DNA from: Polaribacter sp. SA4-10
GTDB taxonomy: Bacteria > Bacteroidota > Bacteroidia > Flavobacteriales > Flavobacteriaceae
DNA: 64,000 nt
NCBI RefSeq assembly: GCF_002163835.1
Contig: NZ_CP019331.1
Coordinates: 3,111,573 to 3,175,572 of the forward strand
Direction: 5' to 3'
How positions within the stretch are numbered: position 1 is the stretch's first letter; every line of letters starts with the position of its first letter. Of the stretch, positions 38,483 to 47,665 are shown one piece after another. The notes below the pieces were generated by a model. The model saw only the letters and a program-made list of their open reading frames with translations. It had not been told where the DNA came from and did not search any database. Position numbers and translations under genes: made by a program.

Positions 38483-38490
38483 TACTTTTG
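38460..38490 (+). promoter_or_regulatory. Promoter of the rplC operon
   Basis: TTTG at 38460-38463, a 19-base spacer and TACTTTTG at 38483-38490 match the consensus. The promoter is nested in the preceding terminator. Transcription would start near 38497, leaving a leader of about 230 bases before rplC. Confidence 0.85.
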
Positions 38491-38548
38491 CAACCCTAAA
38501 TATAGTAGGGTGAAGCTGTTATTTTGATTAAAATCTAATAATAGTAAC

Positions 38549-38644
38549 ATGTCCAGAGCGTTTCGCGAAGGAAAAACGGTAAAAACAAATTCAGCGGTGA
38601 AAGTGTTTTTACGCTGTTTTTTTTTGGAGAAATTCAAAGGATAA
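38549..38644 (+). other. Possible 31-codon leader ORF in the rplC leader
   Basis: ATG at 38549 opens a 31-residue frame (MSRAFREGKT...EKFKG) that ends at TAA 38642-38644 and reads through the attenuator-like hairpin. Base composition gives no proof of coding and a frame of this length can arise by chance. Confidence 0.2.
38579..38625 (+). promoter_or_regulatory. Attenuator-like structure in the rplC leader
   Basis: CAGCG (38592-38596) pairs with CGCTG (38612-38616), with further weak inner pairs, and is followed by nine Ts: the form of an intrinsic terminator inside a 5' leader. GTAAAAAC (38579-38586) pairs perfectly with GTTTTTAC (38605-38612), using part of the same right arm, so the two pairings exclude each other. 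This is the layout of a terminator/antiterminator switch; the controlling ligand or protein is unknown. Confidence 0.5.
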
Positions 38645-38725
38645 GTAAGAAACAATAGTTTCAAACAAATAATTATTAATAATAGACGCGCTGGATAAAT
38701 ATCTATCGTCTAAAATTTTAACTAA

Positions 38726-39343
38726 ATGTCTGGGTTAATAGGAAGAAAAATTGGAATGACCAGCTTATTCGATGAAAACGGGAAGAATATTCCTTGTACA
38801 GTAATTGAAGCAGGTCCTTGTGTTGTTACCCAAGTCAGAACCGAAGGGGTTGACGGATACAACGCGATACAACTTGGTTTCGATGACAAAAAGGCGAAGA
38901 GTTCTAACAAAGCGTTAGACGGTCACTTTAAAAAAGCTGGCACCACTGCTAAAAGAAAAGTCATTGAATTTCAAGGATTTGATCAAGAGTATAAATTAGG
39001 AGACGCTATTACAGTAAGTCACTTTGAAGAAGGTGAATTTGTAGATGTATCAGGAACTTCTAAAGGTAAAGGTTTCCAGGGTGTTGTAAAACGTCATGGA
39101 TTTGCCGGAGTTGGACAAGCAACTCACGGTCAACATAACCGTTTAAGAGCTCCAGGATCAATTGGTGCTGCATCATATCCAGCAAGAGTATTCAAAGGAA
39201 TGCGAATGGGAGGAAGAATGGGTGGAGACACAGTAAAAGTACAGAATCTAAAAGTATTAAAAGTAGTTGCTGAAAAGAACTTACTTGTTGTTAAAGGAGC
39301 TGTTCCTGGACACAAAAATGCTTACGTAACTATTCAGAAATAA
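38726..39343 (+). CDS. rplC: 50S ribosomal protein L3
   Basis: The 205-residue L3 begins [19 protein letters not shown]. Its central extension [19 protein letters not shown] reaches the peptidyl-transferase centre, and the Gln in HGQHN is the methylated position in E. coli. It is the first gene of the rplC-led operon behind a long structured leader. Its stop overlaps the rplD start by one base. Confidence 0.98.
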   Translation: MSGLIGRKIGMTSLFDENGKNIPCTVIEAGPCVVTQVRTEGVDGYNAIQLGFDDKKAKSSNKALDGHFKKAGTTAKRKVIEFQGFDQEYKLGDAITVSHFEEGEFVDVSGTSKGKGFQGVVKRHGFAGVGQATHGQHNRLRAPGSIGAASYPARVFKGMRMGGRMGGDTVKVQNLKVLKVVAEKNLLVVKGAVPGHKNAYVTIQK

Positions 39344-39972
39344 TGAAAGTATCAGTTTTAGATATTACAGGAAAAGATACAGGTAGGAAAGTTGAACTTT
39401 CTAGCGATGTATTCGGAGTAGAACCAAATAATCATGCAATTTATTTAGATGTAAAGCAATACTTGGCTAATCAAAGACAAGGAACGCACAAAGCTAAAGA
39501 AAGAGCAGAGATAAGTGGTAGTACAAGAAAGATAAAAAAACAAAAAGGAACTGGTACTGCACGTGCAGGATCTATCAAGTCTGGTGTTTTTAGAGGTGGT
39601 GGACGTATGTTCGGTCCAAGACCAAGAGATTATTCTTTTAAATTGAATAAAAACTTAAAGCGTTTAGCACGTAAGTCTGCTTTAAGTATTCAAGCAAATG
39701 ATGAAAATTTAGTAGTTATAGAAGATTTTAACTTTGATTCTCCAAAGACTAAAAACTTTTTAGATGTGTTAAAAGCATTAGAGTTAGATACTAAAAAATC
39801 ATTGTTTGTGTTAAGTAATGAAAATGCAAATGTGTATTTATCATCACGTAACTTAAAAAAGACTAAAGTTGTTAAGGCTTCAGAAATTAATACTTATGGT
39901 GTTTTAAACGCTAATAAAGTTGTTATTACTGAAAGTTCTTTAGAAGGAATTAATTCAAATTTAAGTAAATAG
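39343..39972 (+). CDS. rplD: 50S ribosomal protein L4
   Basis: The 209-residue L4 has the exit-tunnel loop region [19 protein letters not shown] and [20 protein letters not shown]. The one-base TAATG overlap with rplC suggests coupling. In E. coli L4 is the autogenous repressor that acts on the S10 leader, which makes it the first suspect for control of the leader at 38497-38725; that is inference. Confidence 0.98.
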   Translation: MKVSVLDITGKDTGRKVELSSDVFGVEPNNHAIYLDVKQYLANQRQGTHKAKERAEISGSTRKIKKQKGTGTARAGSIKSGVFRGGGRMFGPRPRDYSFKLNKNLKRLARKSALSIQANDENLVVIEDFNFDSPKTKNFLDVLKALELDTKKSLFVLSNENANVYLSSRNLKKTKVVKASEINTYGVLNANKVVITESSLEGINSNLSK

Positions 39973-39981
39973 GGATTCAAA

Positions 39982-40272
39982 ATGAGTATTTTAATAAAAC
40001 CTATTATCACGGAAAAAGCAACTAATGATAGCGAGTTATTTAATCGTTTTACATTTGTTGTAGATAAAAAAGCTAATAAATTAGAAATTAAAGGAGCTGT
40101 TGAGGCAACTTATGGAGTTTCTATTTTAAGCGTTAAGACTTTAAATTATCCAATTCAAAGAAATACTAAGTTCACTAAAAAAGGTTTAGTAACGGGTGTT
40201 AAGAGTGGGTACAAGAAGGCTGTCGTTCAAGTAGCAGAAGGAGAAAGCATTGATTTTTATAACAATCTTTAA
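39982..40272 (+). CDS. rplW: 50S ribosomal protein L23
   Basis: The 96-residue L23 begins [13 protein letters not shown] and has the [13 protein letters not shown] loop. L23 lines the tunnel exit and docks trigger factor and SRP. It has normal length and lies nine bases after rplD. Confidence 0.97.
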   Translation: MSILIKPIITEKATNDSELFNRFTFVVDKKANKLEIKGAVEATYGVSILSVKTLNYPIQRNTKFTKKGLVTGVKSGYKKAVVQVAEGESIDFYNNL

Positions 40273-40283
40273 GAAAGACAAAA

Positions 40284-41108
40284 ATGTCAGTTAGAAAATT
40301 AAAACCAATAACACCAGGTCAGCGTTTTAGAGTTGTAAATGGGTTCGACACCATAACAACTGATAAGCCGGAGAAAAGTTTACTTGCTCCGAAAAAACGA
40401 TCTGGAGGTCGAAACAATCAGGGAAGAATGACAACACGTAATATAGGTGGTGGTCATAAACAAAAATATCGTATTATCGATTTCAAAAAAGATAAGTTAG
40501 GTATTCCTGCAACAGTAAAAACAATAGAATACGATCCAAATCGTACTGCATTTATTGCGCTATTAAGTTATGCTGATGGTGAAAAACGTTATGTAATTGC
40601 ACAAAACGGTTTAAAAGTAGGTCAAACAATTATTTCAGGAAAAGGAAATGCACCAGAAATTGGGAATGCAATGACTTTAGATGAAATTCCTTTGGGAACA
40701 ACAATTTCTTGTATAGAATTACGTCCAGGTCAAGGAGCTGTTATGGCTCGTTCTGCTGGTTCTTTTGCTCAGTTAATGGCAAGAGACGGTAAGTATGCTA
40801 CTGTTAAGTTACCTTCAGGTGAAACAAGATTAATCTTGTTAACGTGTATGGCTACAATTGGAGTTGTGTCTAATTCTGATCATCAATTATTAGTATCTGG
40901 TAAAGCAGGTAGAAGTAGATGGTTAGGTAGAAGACCAAGGACTAACCCAGTAAGAATGAATCCTGTAGATCACCCAATGGGTGGTGGTGAAGGACGTGCT
41001 TCTGGAGGTCATCCAAGATCTAGAAATGGTATTCCTGCTAAAGGATTTAAGACTAGGTCTAAAACCAAAGCTAGTAATAAGTATATTTTAGAACGTAGAA
41101 AGAAATAA
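40284..41108 (+). CDS. rplB: 50S ribosomal protein L2
   Basis: The 274-residue L2 is needed for subunit joining and peptidyl transfer. It shows [20 protein letters not shown], and the C-terminal [20 protein letters not shown] with the conserved His near the catalytic centre. Eleven bases separate it from rplW. Confidence 0.98.
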   Translation: MSVRKLKPITPGQRFRVVNGFDTITTDKPEKSLLAPKKRSGGRNNQGRMTTRNIGGGHKQKYRIIDFKKDKLGIPATVKTIEYDPNRTAFIALLSYADGEKRYVIAQNGLKVGQTIISGKGNAPEIGNAMTLDEIPLGTTISCIELRPGQGAVMARSAGSFAQLMARDGKYATVKLPSGETRLILLTCMATIGVVSNSDHQLLVSGKAGRSRWLGRRPRTNPVRMNPVDHPMGGGEGRASGGHPRSRNGIPAKGFKTRSKTKASNKYILERRKK

Positions 41109-41114
41109 TAAGTT

Positions 41115-41393
41115 ATGGCAAGATCATTAAAAAAAGGACCTTACGTTCACTATAAATTAGAGAAAAAAGTGTTAGCTAATGTAGAAGCTGGAAACAAAAC
41201 TGTTATAAAAACTTGGTCTAGAGCAAGTATGATTACGCCAGATTTTGTTGGACAAACAATTGCTGTTCATAATGGACGTCAGTTTGTACCAGTTTACGTT
41301 ACAGAAAACATGGTAGGGCATAAGTTAGGCGAATTTTCACCAACTCGTTCTTTTAGAGGGCATGCTGGTGCAAAAAATAAAGGAAAAAAATAG
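41115..41393 (+). CDS. rpsS: 30S ribosomal protein S19
   Basis: The 92-residue S19 begins [19 protein letters not shown] and contains [27 protein letters not shown] split over two conserved strands. It binds the 30S head with S13. Six bases after rplB. Confidence 0.97.
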   Translation: MARSLKKGPYVHYKLEKKVLANVEAGNKTVIKTWSRASMITPDFVGQTIAVHNGRQFVPVYVTENMVGHKLGEFSPTRSFRGHAGAKNKGKK

Positions 41394-41396
41394 GCA

Positions 41397-41801
41397 ATGG
41401 GAGTTCGTAAAAAAAACATGGCAGCGCAGTTAAAAGAAGCTAGAAAGCATCGTGCTTTTGCTAAGCTTACTAACTGTCCGACGTCACCAAGGAAAATGCG
41501 TTTAGTAGCAGATCAGGTTAGAGGAGTAGAGGTTGAAAAAGCTTTACAAATCTTAAAGTTCAGTCCAAAAGAAGCATCAATAAATTTAGAGAAATTGTTA
41601 TTATCTGCAATCGCAAATTGGCAAGCTAAAAATGAAGATGCACCTATTGAAGAGGCTGGGTTATTTGTTAAATCTATTTGTGTAGATAGCGCAGGAATGT
41701 TAAAAAGGTTAAGACCGGCTCCACAAGGGCGTGCTCATAGAATTCGAAAGCGTTCTAATCACGTTACTTTAGAGTTAGATAGTAAAAATAAAAGCAATTA
41801 A
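41397..41801 (+). CDS. rplV: 50S ribosomal protein L22
   Basis: The 134-residue L22 has [18 protein letters not shown] and the tunnel-lining hairpin [23 protein letters not shown]. The first ATG gives the extension MGVRKKN common in flavobacterial L22; an internal Met at residue 8 is the alternative start. Confidence 0.96.
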   Translation: MGVRKKNMAAQLKEARKHRAFAKLTNCPTSPRKMRLVADQVRGVEVEKALQILKFSPKEASINLEKLLLSAIANWQAKNEDAPIEEAGLFVKSICVDSAGMLKRLRPAPQGRAHRIRKRSNHVTLELDSKNKSN

Positions 41802-41812
41802 TCAAAGTACAA

Positions 41813-42538
41813 ATGGGACAAAAAACTAATCCAATAGGAAATCGTTTAGGAATCATCAGAGGATGGGAGTCTAACTGGTATGGTGGAAATGACTACGGAG
41901 ATAAATTAGCTGAAGATGATAAAATAAGAAAGTATGTAAATGCTAGATTATTTAAAGCAAGTGTTTCTCGTGTAATTATTGAGCGTACTTTAAAACTTGT
42001 AACCGTTACTATCACTACTGCTAGACCAGGTATTATTATCGGGAAAGGTGGACAAGAGGTAGACAAGTTAAAAGAAGAACTTAAGAAAATTACTGGTAAA
42101 GAAGTTCAAATTAATATTTTTGAAATTAAACGCCCTGAATTAGATGCAAAATTAGTTGCAACTAGTGTTGCGCGTCAAATTGAAAATAGAATTTCTTACA
42201 AGAGAGCAATCAAAATGGCTATTCAGGCAACTATGCGTATGAATGCTGAAGGTATAAAAATCCAAATTTCTGGTCGTTTAAACGGAGCTGAAATGGCACG
42301 TTCTGAGCACTTTAAAGAAGGTAGAATTCCTCTTTCTACTTTTAGAGCAGATATTGATTATTCACTTGTTGAAGCTCATACTACATACGGAAGGTTAGGT
42401 ATTAAAGTATGGATTATGAAAGGTGAGGTTTATGGTAAAAGAGAATTATCTCCACTAGTTGGTTTGTCTAAGAAACAAACAGGTAGTAAAGGTGGTGGTG
42501 ATAGATCTAAACGTCAACAACCTCGTAGAAGAAAATAA
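41813..42538 (+). CDS. rpsC: 30S ribosomal protein S3
   Basis: The 241-residue S3 begins [18 protein letters not shown]. It has a KH domain with [17 protein letters not shown] near residue 75 and a basic Arg/Lys tail (KRQQPRRRK). S3 forms part of the mRNA entry channel. Confidence 0.98.
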   Translation: MGQKTNPIGNRLGIIRGWESNWYGGNDYGDKLAEDDKIRKYVNARLFKASVSRVIIERTLKLVTVTITTARPGIIIGKGGQEVDKLKEELKKITGKEVQINIFEIKRPELDAKLVATSVARQIENRISYKRAIKMAIQATMRMNAEGIKIQISGRLNGAEMARSEHFKEGRIPLSTFRADIDYSLVEAHTTYGRLGIKVWIMKGEVYGKRELSPLVGLSKKQTGSKGGGDRSKRQQPRRRK

Positions 42539-42560
42539 TTTTTAAAATTAGAAATTAAAA

Positions 42561-43010
42561 ATGTTACAGCCAAAAAGAGTAAAATACCGTAAGGTACAGA
42601 AGGCGAAAGGAAATATGACAGGTATTTCTGGTAGAGGAAATCAACTTTCTAATGGAATGTTTGGTATTAAGTCTATAGATCAAAACTTGTTAACTTCACG
42701 TCAAATTGAAGCAGCTCGTATCGCGGCAACTCGTCATATGAAAAGAGAAGGTCAATTATGGATCAAGGTATTTCCAGATAAGCCTATTACAAAGAAACCT
42801 TTAGAAGTGCGTATGGGTAAAGGTAAAGGAGCACCAGATCATTTTGTTGCAGTTATTAAACCAGGTAGAATTTTGTTTGAAATTGGTGGAGTACCAATGA
42901 ATGTTGCAAAAGAAGCTTTACGTTTAGCAGCTCAAAAACTTCCAGTAAAAACGAAGTTTATAGTCGCAAGAGATTTTGATGTTGACGTATTAATGCATAA
43001 TTCTAAATAA
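42561..43010 (+). CDS. rplP: 50S ribosomal protein L16
   Basis: The 149-residue L16 begins [18 protein letters not shown], with [21 protein letters not shown] and [19 protein letters not shown] in the tRNA-binding part. It is slightly longer than the usual 138-141 because of a C-terminal tail after FIVARDFDV (DVLMHNSK). Confidence 0.97.
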   Translation: MLQPKRVKYRKVQKAKGNMTGISGRGNQLSNGMFGIKSIDQNLLTSRQIEAARIAATRHMKREGQLWIKVFPDKPITKKPLEVRMGKGKGAPDHFVAVIKPGRILFEIGGVPMNVAKEALRLAAQKLPVKTKFIVARDFDVDVLMHNSK

Positions 43011-43012
43011 AA

Positions 43013-43204
43013 ATGAAACAATCAGAGATAAAAGAATTATCTATAGCAGATCTTAATGAAAAGCTTGGAGCGTTGCAAAAGAATTATACTGATCTTAAGA
43101 TGGCTCATGCCATAACTCCAATGGAAAATCCATTGCAGTTAAGAAGCTTAAGAAGAACTGTAGCAAGAATTGCAACAGAATTAACAAAAAGAGAATTACA
43201 ATAA
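43013..43204 (+). CDS. rpmC: 50S ribosomal protein L29
   Basis: The 63-residue L29 is a two-helix protein at the tunnel exit. It begins MKQSEIKELSIADLNEKL and contains ENPLQLRSLRRTVARIATEL. It lies two bases after rplP. Confidence 0.96.
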   Translation: MKQSEIKELSIADLNEKLGALQKNYTDLKMAHAITPMENPLQLRSLRRTVARIATELTKRELQ

Positions 43205-43224
43205 TTCTATAGTCAATTTTAAAG

Positions 43225-43482
43225 ATGGAAAAAAGAAATCTTAGAAAAGAGAGAATTGGTGTTGTATCTAGTAACAAAATGGAGAAATCTATTGTCGTTG
43301 CAGAAACTAAAAGAGTTAAGCACCCAATGTACGGAAAGTTCGTATTAAAGACTAAGAAGTACGTTGCACATGACGAAAAGAATGATTGCAACGAAGGAGA
43401 TACGGTTAGAATCATGGAAACTAAACCTATGAGTAAATCTAAACGTTGGAGATTAGTAGAAATCCTAGAAAGAGCTAAATAA
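43225..43482 (+). CDS. rpsQ: 30S ribosomal protein S17
   Basis: The 85-residue S17 has an OB fold and begins [19 protein letters not shown]. It carries the signature [12 protein letters not shown] and [20 protein letters not shown]. Normal length; one base before rplN. Confidence 0.97.
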   Translation: MEKRNLRKERIGVVSSNKMEKSIVVAETKRVKHPMYGKFVLKTKKYVAHDEKNDCNEGDTVRIMETKPMSKSKRWRLVEILERAK

Positions 43483-43483
43483 T

Positions 43484-43852
43484 ATGTTACAGACAGAATC
43501 AAGATTAAAAGTAGCAGATAACACTGGAGCTAAAGAAGTTCTAGTAATCAGAGTTTTAGGAGGTACAAGAAAACGTTACGCAAGTATTGGTGACAAAATT
43601 GTTGTAACTGTTAAATCTGCAACTCCTAACGGAACTGTAAAGAAAGGTCAAGTATCTAGAGCAGTTGTTGTAAGAACAAAAAAAGAAGTTAGACGTAAAG
43701 ACGGATCTTATATCAGATTTGATGATAACGCTTGTGTACTTTTAAATCCTACAGAGGAGATGAGAGGAACACGTGTATTCGGTCCTGTTGCTCGTGAGCT
43801 TCGTGAGAAACAATTCATGAAAATAGTATCATTAGCACCTGAAGTGCTTTAA
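43484..43852 (+). CDS. rplN: 50S ribosomal protein L14
   Basis: The 122-residue L14 begins [19 protein letters not shown] and ends [19 protein letters not shown], both canonical. It forms intersubunit bridges with 16S rRNA. Confidence 0.98.
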   Translation: MLQTESRLKVADNTGAKEVLVIRVLGGTRKRYASIGDKIVVTVKSATPNGTVKKGQVSRAVVVRTKKEVRRKDGSYIRFDDNACVLLNPTEEMRGTRVFGPVARELREKQFMKIVSLAPEVL

Positions 43853-43864
43853 ATCATTAATAAG

Positions 43865-44167
43865 ATGAAAAAGTTCAAAATTAAGACAGGAGATACTGTA
43901 AAGGTAATTGCAGGAACAAGCAAAAATTCTGAAGGTAAAGTTTTACAAATCATTAAAGATAAAGATAGAGTATTGGTAGAAGGTGCTAACTTAGTTTCTA
44001 AGCACACTAAACCTAGCGCTCAAAATCCTCAAGGTGGTATTGTTAAAAAAGAAGCATCTATTCATATATCTAATGTAATGTTAGTTGAAGATGGTGTAGC
44101 TGTAAGAGTAGGTTATAAAGTTGATGGAGATACTAAAACTAGAATCTCTAAAAAAACTAAAAAATAA
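43865..44167 (+). CDS. rplX: 50S ribosomal protein L24
   Basis: The 100-residue L24 has a KOW motif at the N-terminus ([20 protein letters not shown]), then [20 protein letters not shown]. It acts early in 50S assembly. Eight bases before rplE. Confidence 0.97.
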   Translation: MKKFKIKTGDTVKVIAGTSKNSEGKVLQIIKDKDRVLVEGANLVSKHTKPSAQNPQGGIVKKEASIHISNVMLVEDGVAVRVGYKVDGDTKTRISKKTKK

Positions 44168-44175
44168 GAATAATC

Positions 44176-44727
44176 ATGAGTTACATACCAAGATTAAAAG
44201 CGGAATACAAAGAGAGAGTTGTTAAAGCTCTTGTTGAAGAATTCAGCTATAAGAATGTAATGCAAGTACCTAAGTTAGAAAAAATTGTTCTTTCTAAAGG
44301 AGTTGGTGCTGCAATTGCAGATAAGAAATTAATAGATTATGCTGTAGAAGAGTTGACTAAAATTACTGGTCAAAAAGCAATTTCTACTATGTCTAAAAAG
44401 GATGTTGCAGCTTTTAAGTTACGTAAGGGGATGCCAATTGGTGTTAAAGTTACTTTACGTGGTGATAAAATGTATGAGTTTTTAGATAGATTAGTTACAG
44501 CTTCTTTACCTCGTGTAAGAGATTTTAACGGTATAAAAGCTAATGGATTTGATGGGAGAGGTAATTACAATTTAGGAATTACTGAACAAATCATCTACCC
44601 AGAAATAAATATTGATCAAGTTAAAAAAATCAATGGAATGGATATTACATTTGTAACATCTGCTGCCACTGATAAAGAAGCAAAGTCATTATTAGGAGAA
44701 TTAGGTTTACCATTCAAAAAAAATTAA
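44176..44727 (+). CDS. rplE: 50S ribosomal protein L5
   Basis: The 183-residue L5 binds 5S rRNA. It has [39 protein letters not shown] and the C-terminal [20 protein letters not shown]. Three bases before rpsN. Confidence 0.98.
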   Translation: MSYIPRLKAEYKERVVKALVEEFSYKNVMQVPKLEKIVLSKGVGAAIADKKLIDYAVEELTKITGQKAISTMSKKDVAAFKLRKGMPIGVKVTLRGDKMYEFLDRLVTASLPRVRDFNGIKANGFDGRGNYNLGITEQIIYPEINIDQVKKINGMDITFVTSAATDKEAKSLLGELGLPFKKN

Positions 44728-44730
44728 GAA

Positions 44731-45000
44731 ATGGCTAAAGAATCAATGAAAGCTCGTGAACGTAAAAGAGCAAGAACAGTTGCAAAATATGCGGAAAAAA
44801 GGAAAGCTTTAAAAGAAGCTGGAGATTATGATGCATTGCAAAAATTACCAAAAAATGCTTCACCAGTAAGAATGCATAATAGATGTAAACTTACAGGAAG
44901 ACCTAAAGGTTATATGCGTCAGTTTGGTTTATCTCGTGTAACGTTCCGTGAAATGGCAAATCAAGGACTAATACCAGGCGTTAAAAAAGCAAGTTGGTAG
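44731..45000 (+). CDS. rpsN: 30S ribosomal protein S14 (zinc-free type)
   Basis: The 89-residue S14 has [20 protein letters not shown] and the C-terminal [19 protein letters not shown]. The CxxC pairs of zinc-binding S14 are absent, so this is the long zinc-independent form. It is the last gene before a 161-base gap with a promoter and structured leader. Confidence 0.97.
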   Translation: MAKESMKARERKRARTVAKYAEKRKALKEAGDYDALQKLPKNASPVRMHNRCKLTGRPKGYMRQFGLSRVTFREMANQGLIPGVKKASW

Positions 45001-45024
45001 TAGTCTAAATTAAAGTTTATAATT

Positions 45025-45060
45025 AAAAATAGAATGTGTATATTTGCGCGCTCTATTTTT
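45025..45060 (+). terminator. Possible weak terminator around the rpsH promoter
   Basis: AAAAATAGA (45025-45033) and TCTATTTTT (45052-45060), followed by more Ts, form a 9-bp A/T-rich stem whose 18-base loop contains the TATATTTG element. Stability is low; it could partly terminate the upstream operon. Confidence 0.3.
45039..45046 (+). promoter_or_regulatory. Internal promoter element before rpsH
   Basis: TATATTTG matches TAnnTTTG exactly. The best -33 candidate is a TTTA near 45016-45019, about 20 bases upstream. A transcript would start near 45053 with a leader of about 110 bases. Confidence 0.6.
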
Positions 45061-45081
45061 TTGAATAAAAGAATTTTAACT

Positions 45082-45146
45082 GATTATAGGTTCAGATATC
45101 ACAGAGAAATCTGTAACACAAATAGAGGTGTTTGAAAACCATAATC
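45082..45146 (+). promoter_or_regulatory. Structured leader upstream of rpsH
   Basis: GATTATaGG (45082-45090) pairs with CCATAATC (45139-45146) as a closing stem with one bulged A. Inside it, CAGAT (45093-45097) pairs with ATCTG (45109-45113). The structure lies between the internal promoter and rpsH, 15 bases before the ATG. S8 is the spc-operon repressor in E. coli, so an S8 site is a reasonable but untested reading. Confidence 0.4.
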
Positions 45147-45161
45147 GCAATATAAATAAAT

Positions 45162-45560
45162 ATGTATACAGATCCAATCGCGGATTATCTTACGAGAGTA
45201 AGAAATGCAATCGCTGCAGGACACAGAGTAGTAGAAATTCCAGCTTCAAATTTGAAGAAGGAAATGACTAAAATTTTGTTTGATCAAGGATATATTTTAA
45301 GTTACCAGTTCAATGACGATAAAGTTCAAGGGACTGTTAAAATAGCTTTAAAATATGACCGTGACACAAAAGAGTCAGTAATCAGAAAAATTCAACGTAT
45401 CAGTACGCCGGGTTTACGTAAATATGTTGGTTCTACAGATATGCCAAGAGTATTAAACGGACTTGGAATTGCTATTGTTTCTACATCTAAGGGTGTAATG
45501 ACAAACAAAAAAGCACGTCAAGAGAATGTTGGAGGAGAAGTTTTATGTTACGTTTATTAA
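45162..45560 (+). CDS. rpsH: 30S ribosomal protein S8
   Basis: The 132-residue S8 begins MYTDPIADYLTRVRNAI and ends with the conserved SKGVMTNKKARQENVGGEVL. It binds 16S rRNA helix 21 and in E. coli represses the spc operon. It begins a new transcriptional section after its own promoter. Confidence 0.98.
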   Translation: MYTDPIADYLTRVRNAIAAGHRVVEIPASNLKKEMTKILFDQGYILSYQFNDDKVQGTVKIALKYDRDTKESVIRKIQRISTPGLRKYVGSTDMPRVLNGLGIAIVSTSKGVMTNKKARQENVGGEVLCYVY

Positions 45561-45570
45561 ATCTTAAGAA

Positions 45571-46116
45571 ATGAGTAGAATTGGAAAAAATCCCGTTAGC
45601 ATTTCACAAGGTGTAGATGTTAGCATTAAAGACAATGTTGTAATTGTTAAAGGAAAATTAGGTGAGTTATCTCAACCAATTTCTAAAGGAATTACAGTAA
45701 AAATTGAAGATGGCATTATCACTTTAGATAGAGTGTCGGAAATTAAAGACCATAAAGCACAACATGGTTTAATGAGAGCTTTAATCTCAAATATGATTGA
45801 AGGTGTAAGCAAAGGTTTTACGAAAGATTTAGAATTGGTTGGTGTTGGTTATAGAGCATCTAATCAAGGACAAAAATTAGATTTAGCTTTAGGTTTCTCT
45901 CATAATATTGTTTTAGAAATAGCTCCAGAAGTTAAAATTGAAACAGTATCTCAGAAAGGGAAAAACCCAATCATTAAATTATCTTCTTTTGACAAACAGT
46001 TAGTTGGTCAAATAGCTGCAAAGATTCGTTCTTTCAGAGCTCCAGAGCCTTATAAAGGAAAAGGAGTTAAGTTTGTTGGTGAAATATTAAGAAGAAAAGC
46101 AGGTAAATCTGCATAA
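45571..46116 (+). CDS. rplF: 50S ribosomal protein L6
   Basis: The 181-residue L6 has duplicated domains, begins [17 protein letters not shown] and ends with [20 protein letters not shown], the strongest family signature. Normal length. Confidence 0.98.
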   Translation: MSRIGKNPVSISQGVDVSIKDNVVIVKGKLGELSQPISKGITVKIEDGIITLDRVSEIKDHKAQHGLMRALISNMIEGVSKGFTKDLELVGVGYRASNQGQKLDLALGFSHNIVLEIAPEVKIETVSQKGKNPIIKLSSFDKQLVGQIAAKIRSFRAPEPYKGKGVKFVGEILRRKAGKSA

Positions 46117-46127
46117 TATATAGCATT

Positions 46128-46472
46128 ATGGCATTATCAAAGCTTGAAAGAAGAACTAGAATTAAGCGTAGAATCAGAAAAATTATTTCTGGTACCGCTT
46201 CTAAACCAAGATTATCTGTTTATAGAAGCAATAAAGAGATTTACGCTCAATTAGTAGACGATGTAAACGGAGTAACAATTGCTAGCGTTTCATCAAGAGA
46301 TATAAAAGCAGAAACTAAATCAGAAGCGGCATCAGTAGTTGGTAAAACAATTGCAGAAAAAGCTGTAAAAGCTGGTGTAGAAACAATAGCTTTCGATAGA
46401 AACGGATATTTATATCACGGTAGAGTTAAAGTATTAGCAGAAGCTGCAAGAGAAGCTGGTTTAAAATTTTAA
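46128..46472 (+). CDS. rplR: 50S ribosomal protein L18
   Basis: The 114-residue L18 binds 5S rRNA with L5. It has [20 protein letters not shown] and the C-terminal [20 protein letters not shown]. Six bases before rpsE. Confidence 0.97.
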   Translation: MALSKLERRTRIKRRIRKIISGTASKPRLSVYRSNKEIYAQLVDDVNGVTIASVSSRDIKAETKSEAASVVGKTIAEKAVKAGVETIAFDRNGYLYHGRVKVLAEAAREAGLKF

Positions 46473-46478
46473 GAAATT

Positions 46479-47000
46479 ATGCAAGGATATAAAAACGTAG
46501 AAAGAGTTAAGCCAAGTGGGTTAGAGCTTGTAGATAGATTAGTAGGAGTACAACGTGTTACTAAGGTTACTAAAGGTGGTAGAGCATTTGGTTTCTCTGC
46601 AATTGTAGTAGTTGGAGATGGTAATGGTGTTGTTGGACATGGTTTAGGTAAATCTAAAGATGTAGCGTCTGCAATTGCAAAAGCAATTGAAGATGCAAAG
46701 AAAAATTTAGTTAGAATTCCTATTTTGGAAGCAACTTTACCTCATGAACAAAAAGGTAAATTTGGTGGTGCAAAGGTGTTTTTAAAACCTGCATCTCATG
46801 GTACAGGGGTTATTGCTGGTGGTGCTGTAAGACATGTCTTAGAGTCAGTTGGTATTCATGATGTATTATCAAAATCTCAGGGTTCATCAAATCCTCATAA
46901 TGTAGTTAAAGCAACTTTTAATGCTTTATTACAATTACGTAGTGCTGTTTCAATAGCAAAACAAAGAGGAGTTTCTTTAGAAAAAGTATTTAACGGATAA
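46479..47000 (+). CDS. rpsE: 30S ribosomal protein S5
   Basis: The 173-residue S5 has the double-stranded RNA-binding N-domain with [20 protein letters not shown] and the C-terminal [18 protein letters not shown]5 contributes to decoding accuracy and mRNA unwinding. Confidence 0.98.
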   Translation: MQGYKNVERVKPSGLELVDRLVGVQRVTKVTKGGRAFGFSAIVVVGDGNGVVGHGLGKSKDVASAIAKAIEDAKKNLVRIPILEATLPHEQKGKFGGAKVFLKPASHGTGVIAGGAVRHVLESVGIHDVLSKSQGSSNPHNVVKATFNALLQLRSAVSIAKQRGVSLEKVFNG

Positions 47001-47010
47001 ATCTAGAACG

Positions 47011-47193
47011 ATGACAAGAATTAAAGTTACACAAGTAAAAAGTCAAATCGGGCGTCTTCAGAATCAAAAAAGAACTTTAGAGGCATTAGGTTTACGTAAA
47101 ATGAACCAAACTGTAGAGCATGACGCAAGTCCTACAATTATCGGTATGGTAAATACAGTTAAACACTTAGTTTCTTTTGAAGAAATTAAATAA
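47011..47193 (+). CDS. rpmD: 50S ribosomal protein L30
   Basis: The 60-residue L30 has TRIKVTQVKSQIGRLQNQKR and a conserved LGLRKMNQTVEHDASP. Normal length for the short bacterial form; 12 bases before rplO. Confidence 0.97.
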   Translation: MTRIKVTQVKSQIGRLQNQKRTLEALGLRKMNQTVEHDASPTIIGMVNTVKHLVSFEEIK

Positions 47194-47205
47194 GACATAT
47201 AAAAA

Positions 47206-47655
47206 ATGAGTTTAAATAATTTAACACCAGCAGAAGGTTCCATTAAAAAAGGAAAAAGAATTGCAAGGGGTGAGGGATCTGGAAAAGGTGGTACTTCTAC
47301 AAGAGGTCACAATGGTCAAAAATCTCGTTCAGGTTATTCTAGAAAGATTGGTTTTGAAGGAGGGCAAATGCCACTTCAAAGACGTGTACCTAAATTTGGA
47401 TTTACTAATATTAACCGTAAGGAATATCAGGGAATCAATTTAGATAAGTTACAATCTTTAGTAGATAGCGGAAAGATAACAGATACAGTTAATTTAGATA
47501 TTTTAATTGCTAATAGATTAGCAGGTAAAAACGACCTAGTTAAAATATTAGGTAATGGAGAATTAAAAGCTAAATTAAATATAACTGTACATAAATATAC
47601 TGCAACTGCAAAATCAGCTATTGAAGCTGTTGGAGGAGAAGCAGTTGCTTTATAA
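47206..47655 (+). CDS. rplO: 50S ribosomal protein L15
   Basis: The 149-residue L15 has the Gly/Arg-rich N-terminal extension GRGSGKGG-like (ARGEGSGKGGTSTRGHNGQ) and GGQMPLQRRVPKFGF. It sits ten bases before secY, the usual neighbour. Confidence 0.97.
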   Translation: MSLNNLTPAEGSIKKGKRIARGEGSGKGGTSTRGHNGQKSRSGYSRKIGFEGGQMPLQRRVPKFGFTNINRKEYQGINLDKLQSLVDSGKITDTVNLDILIANRLAGKNDLVKILGNGELKAKLNITVHKYTATAKSAIEAVGGEAVAL

Positions 47656-47665
47656 GAACTCGTAA

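Noticed and set aside
43095..43502. 135-codon minus-strand frame across rpmC-rplN
   Set aside because: Antisense shadow of highly conserved ribosomal genes; hydrophobic composition is a by-product of Lys/Arg-rich codons on the other strand.
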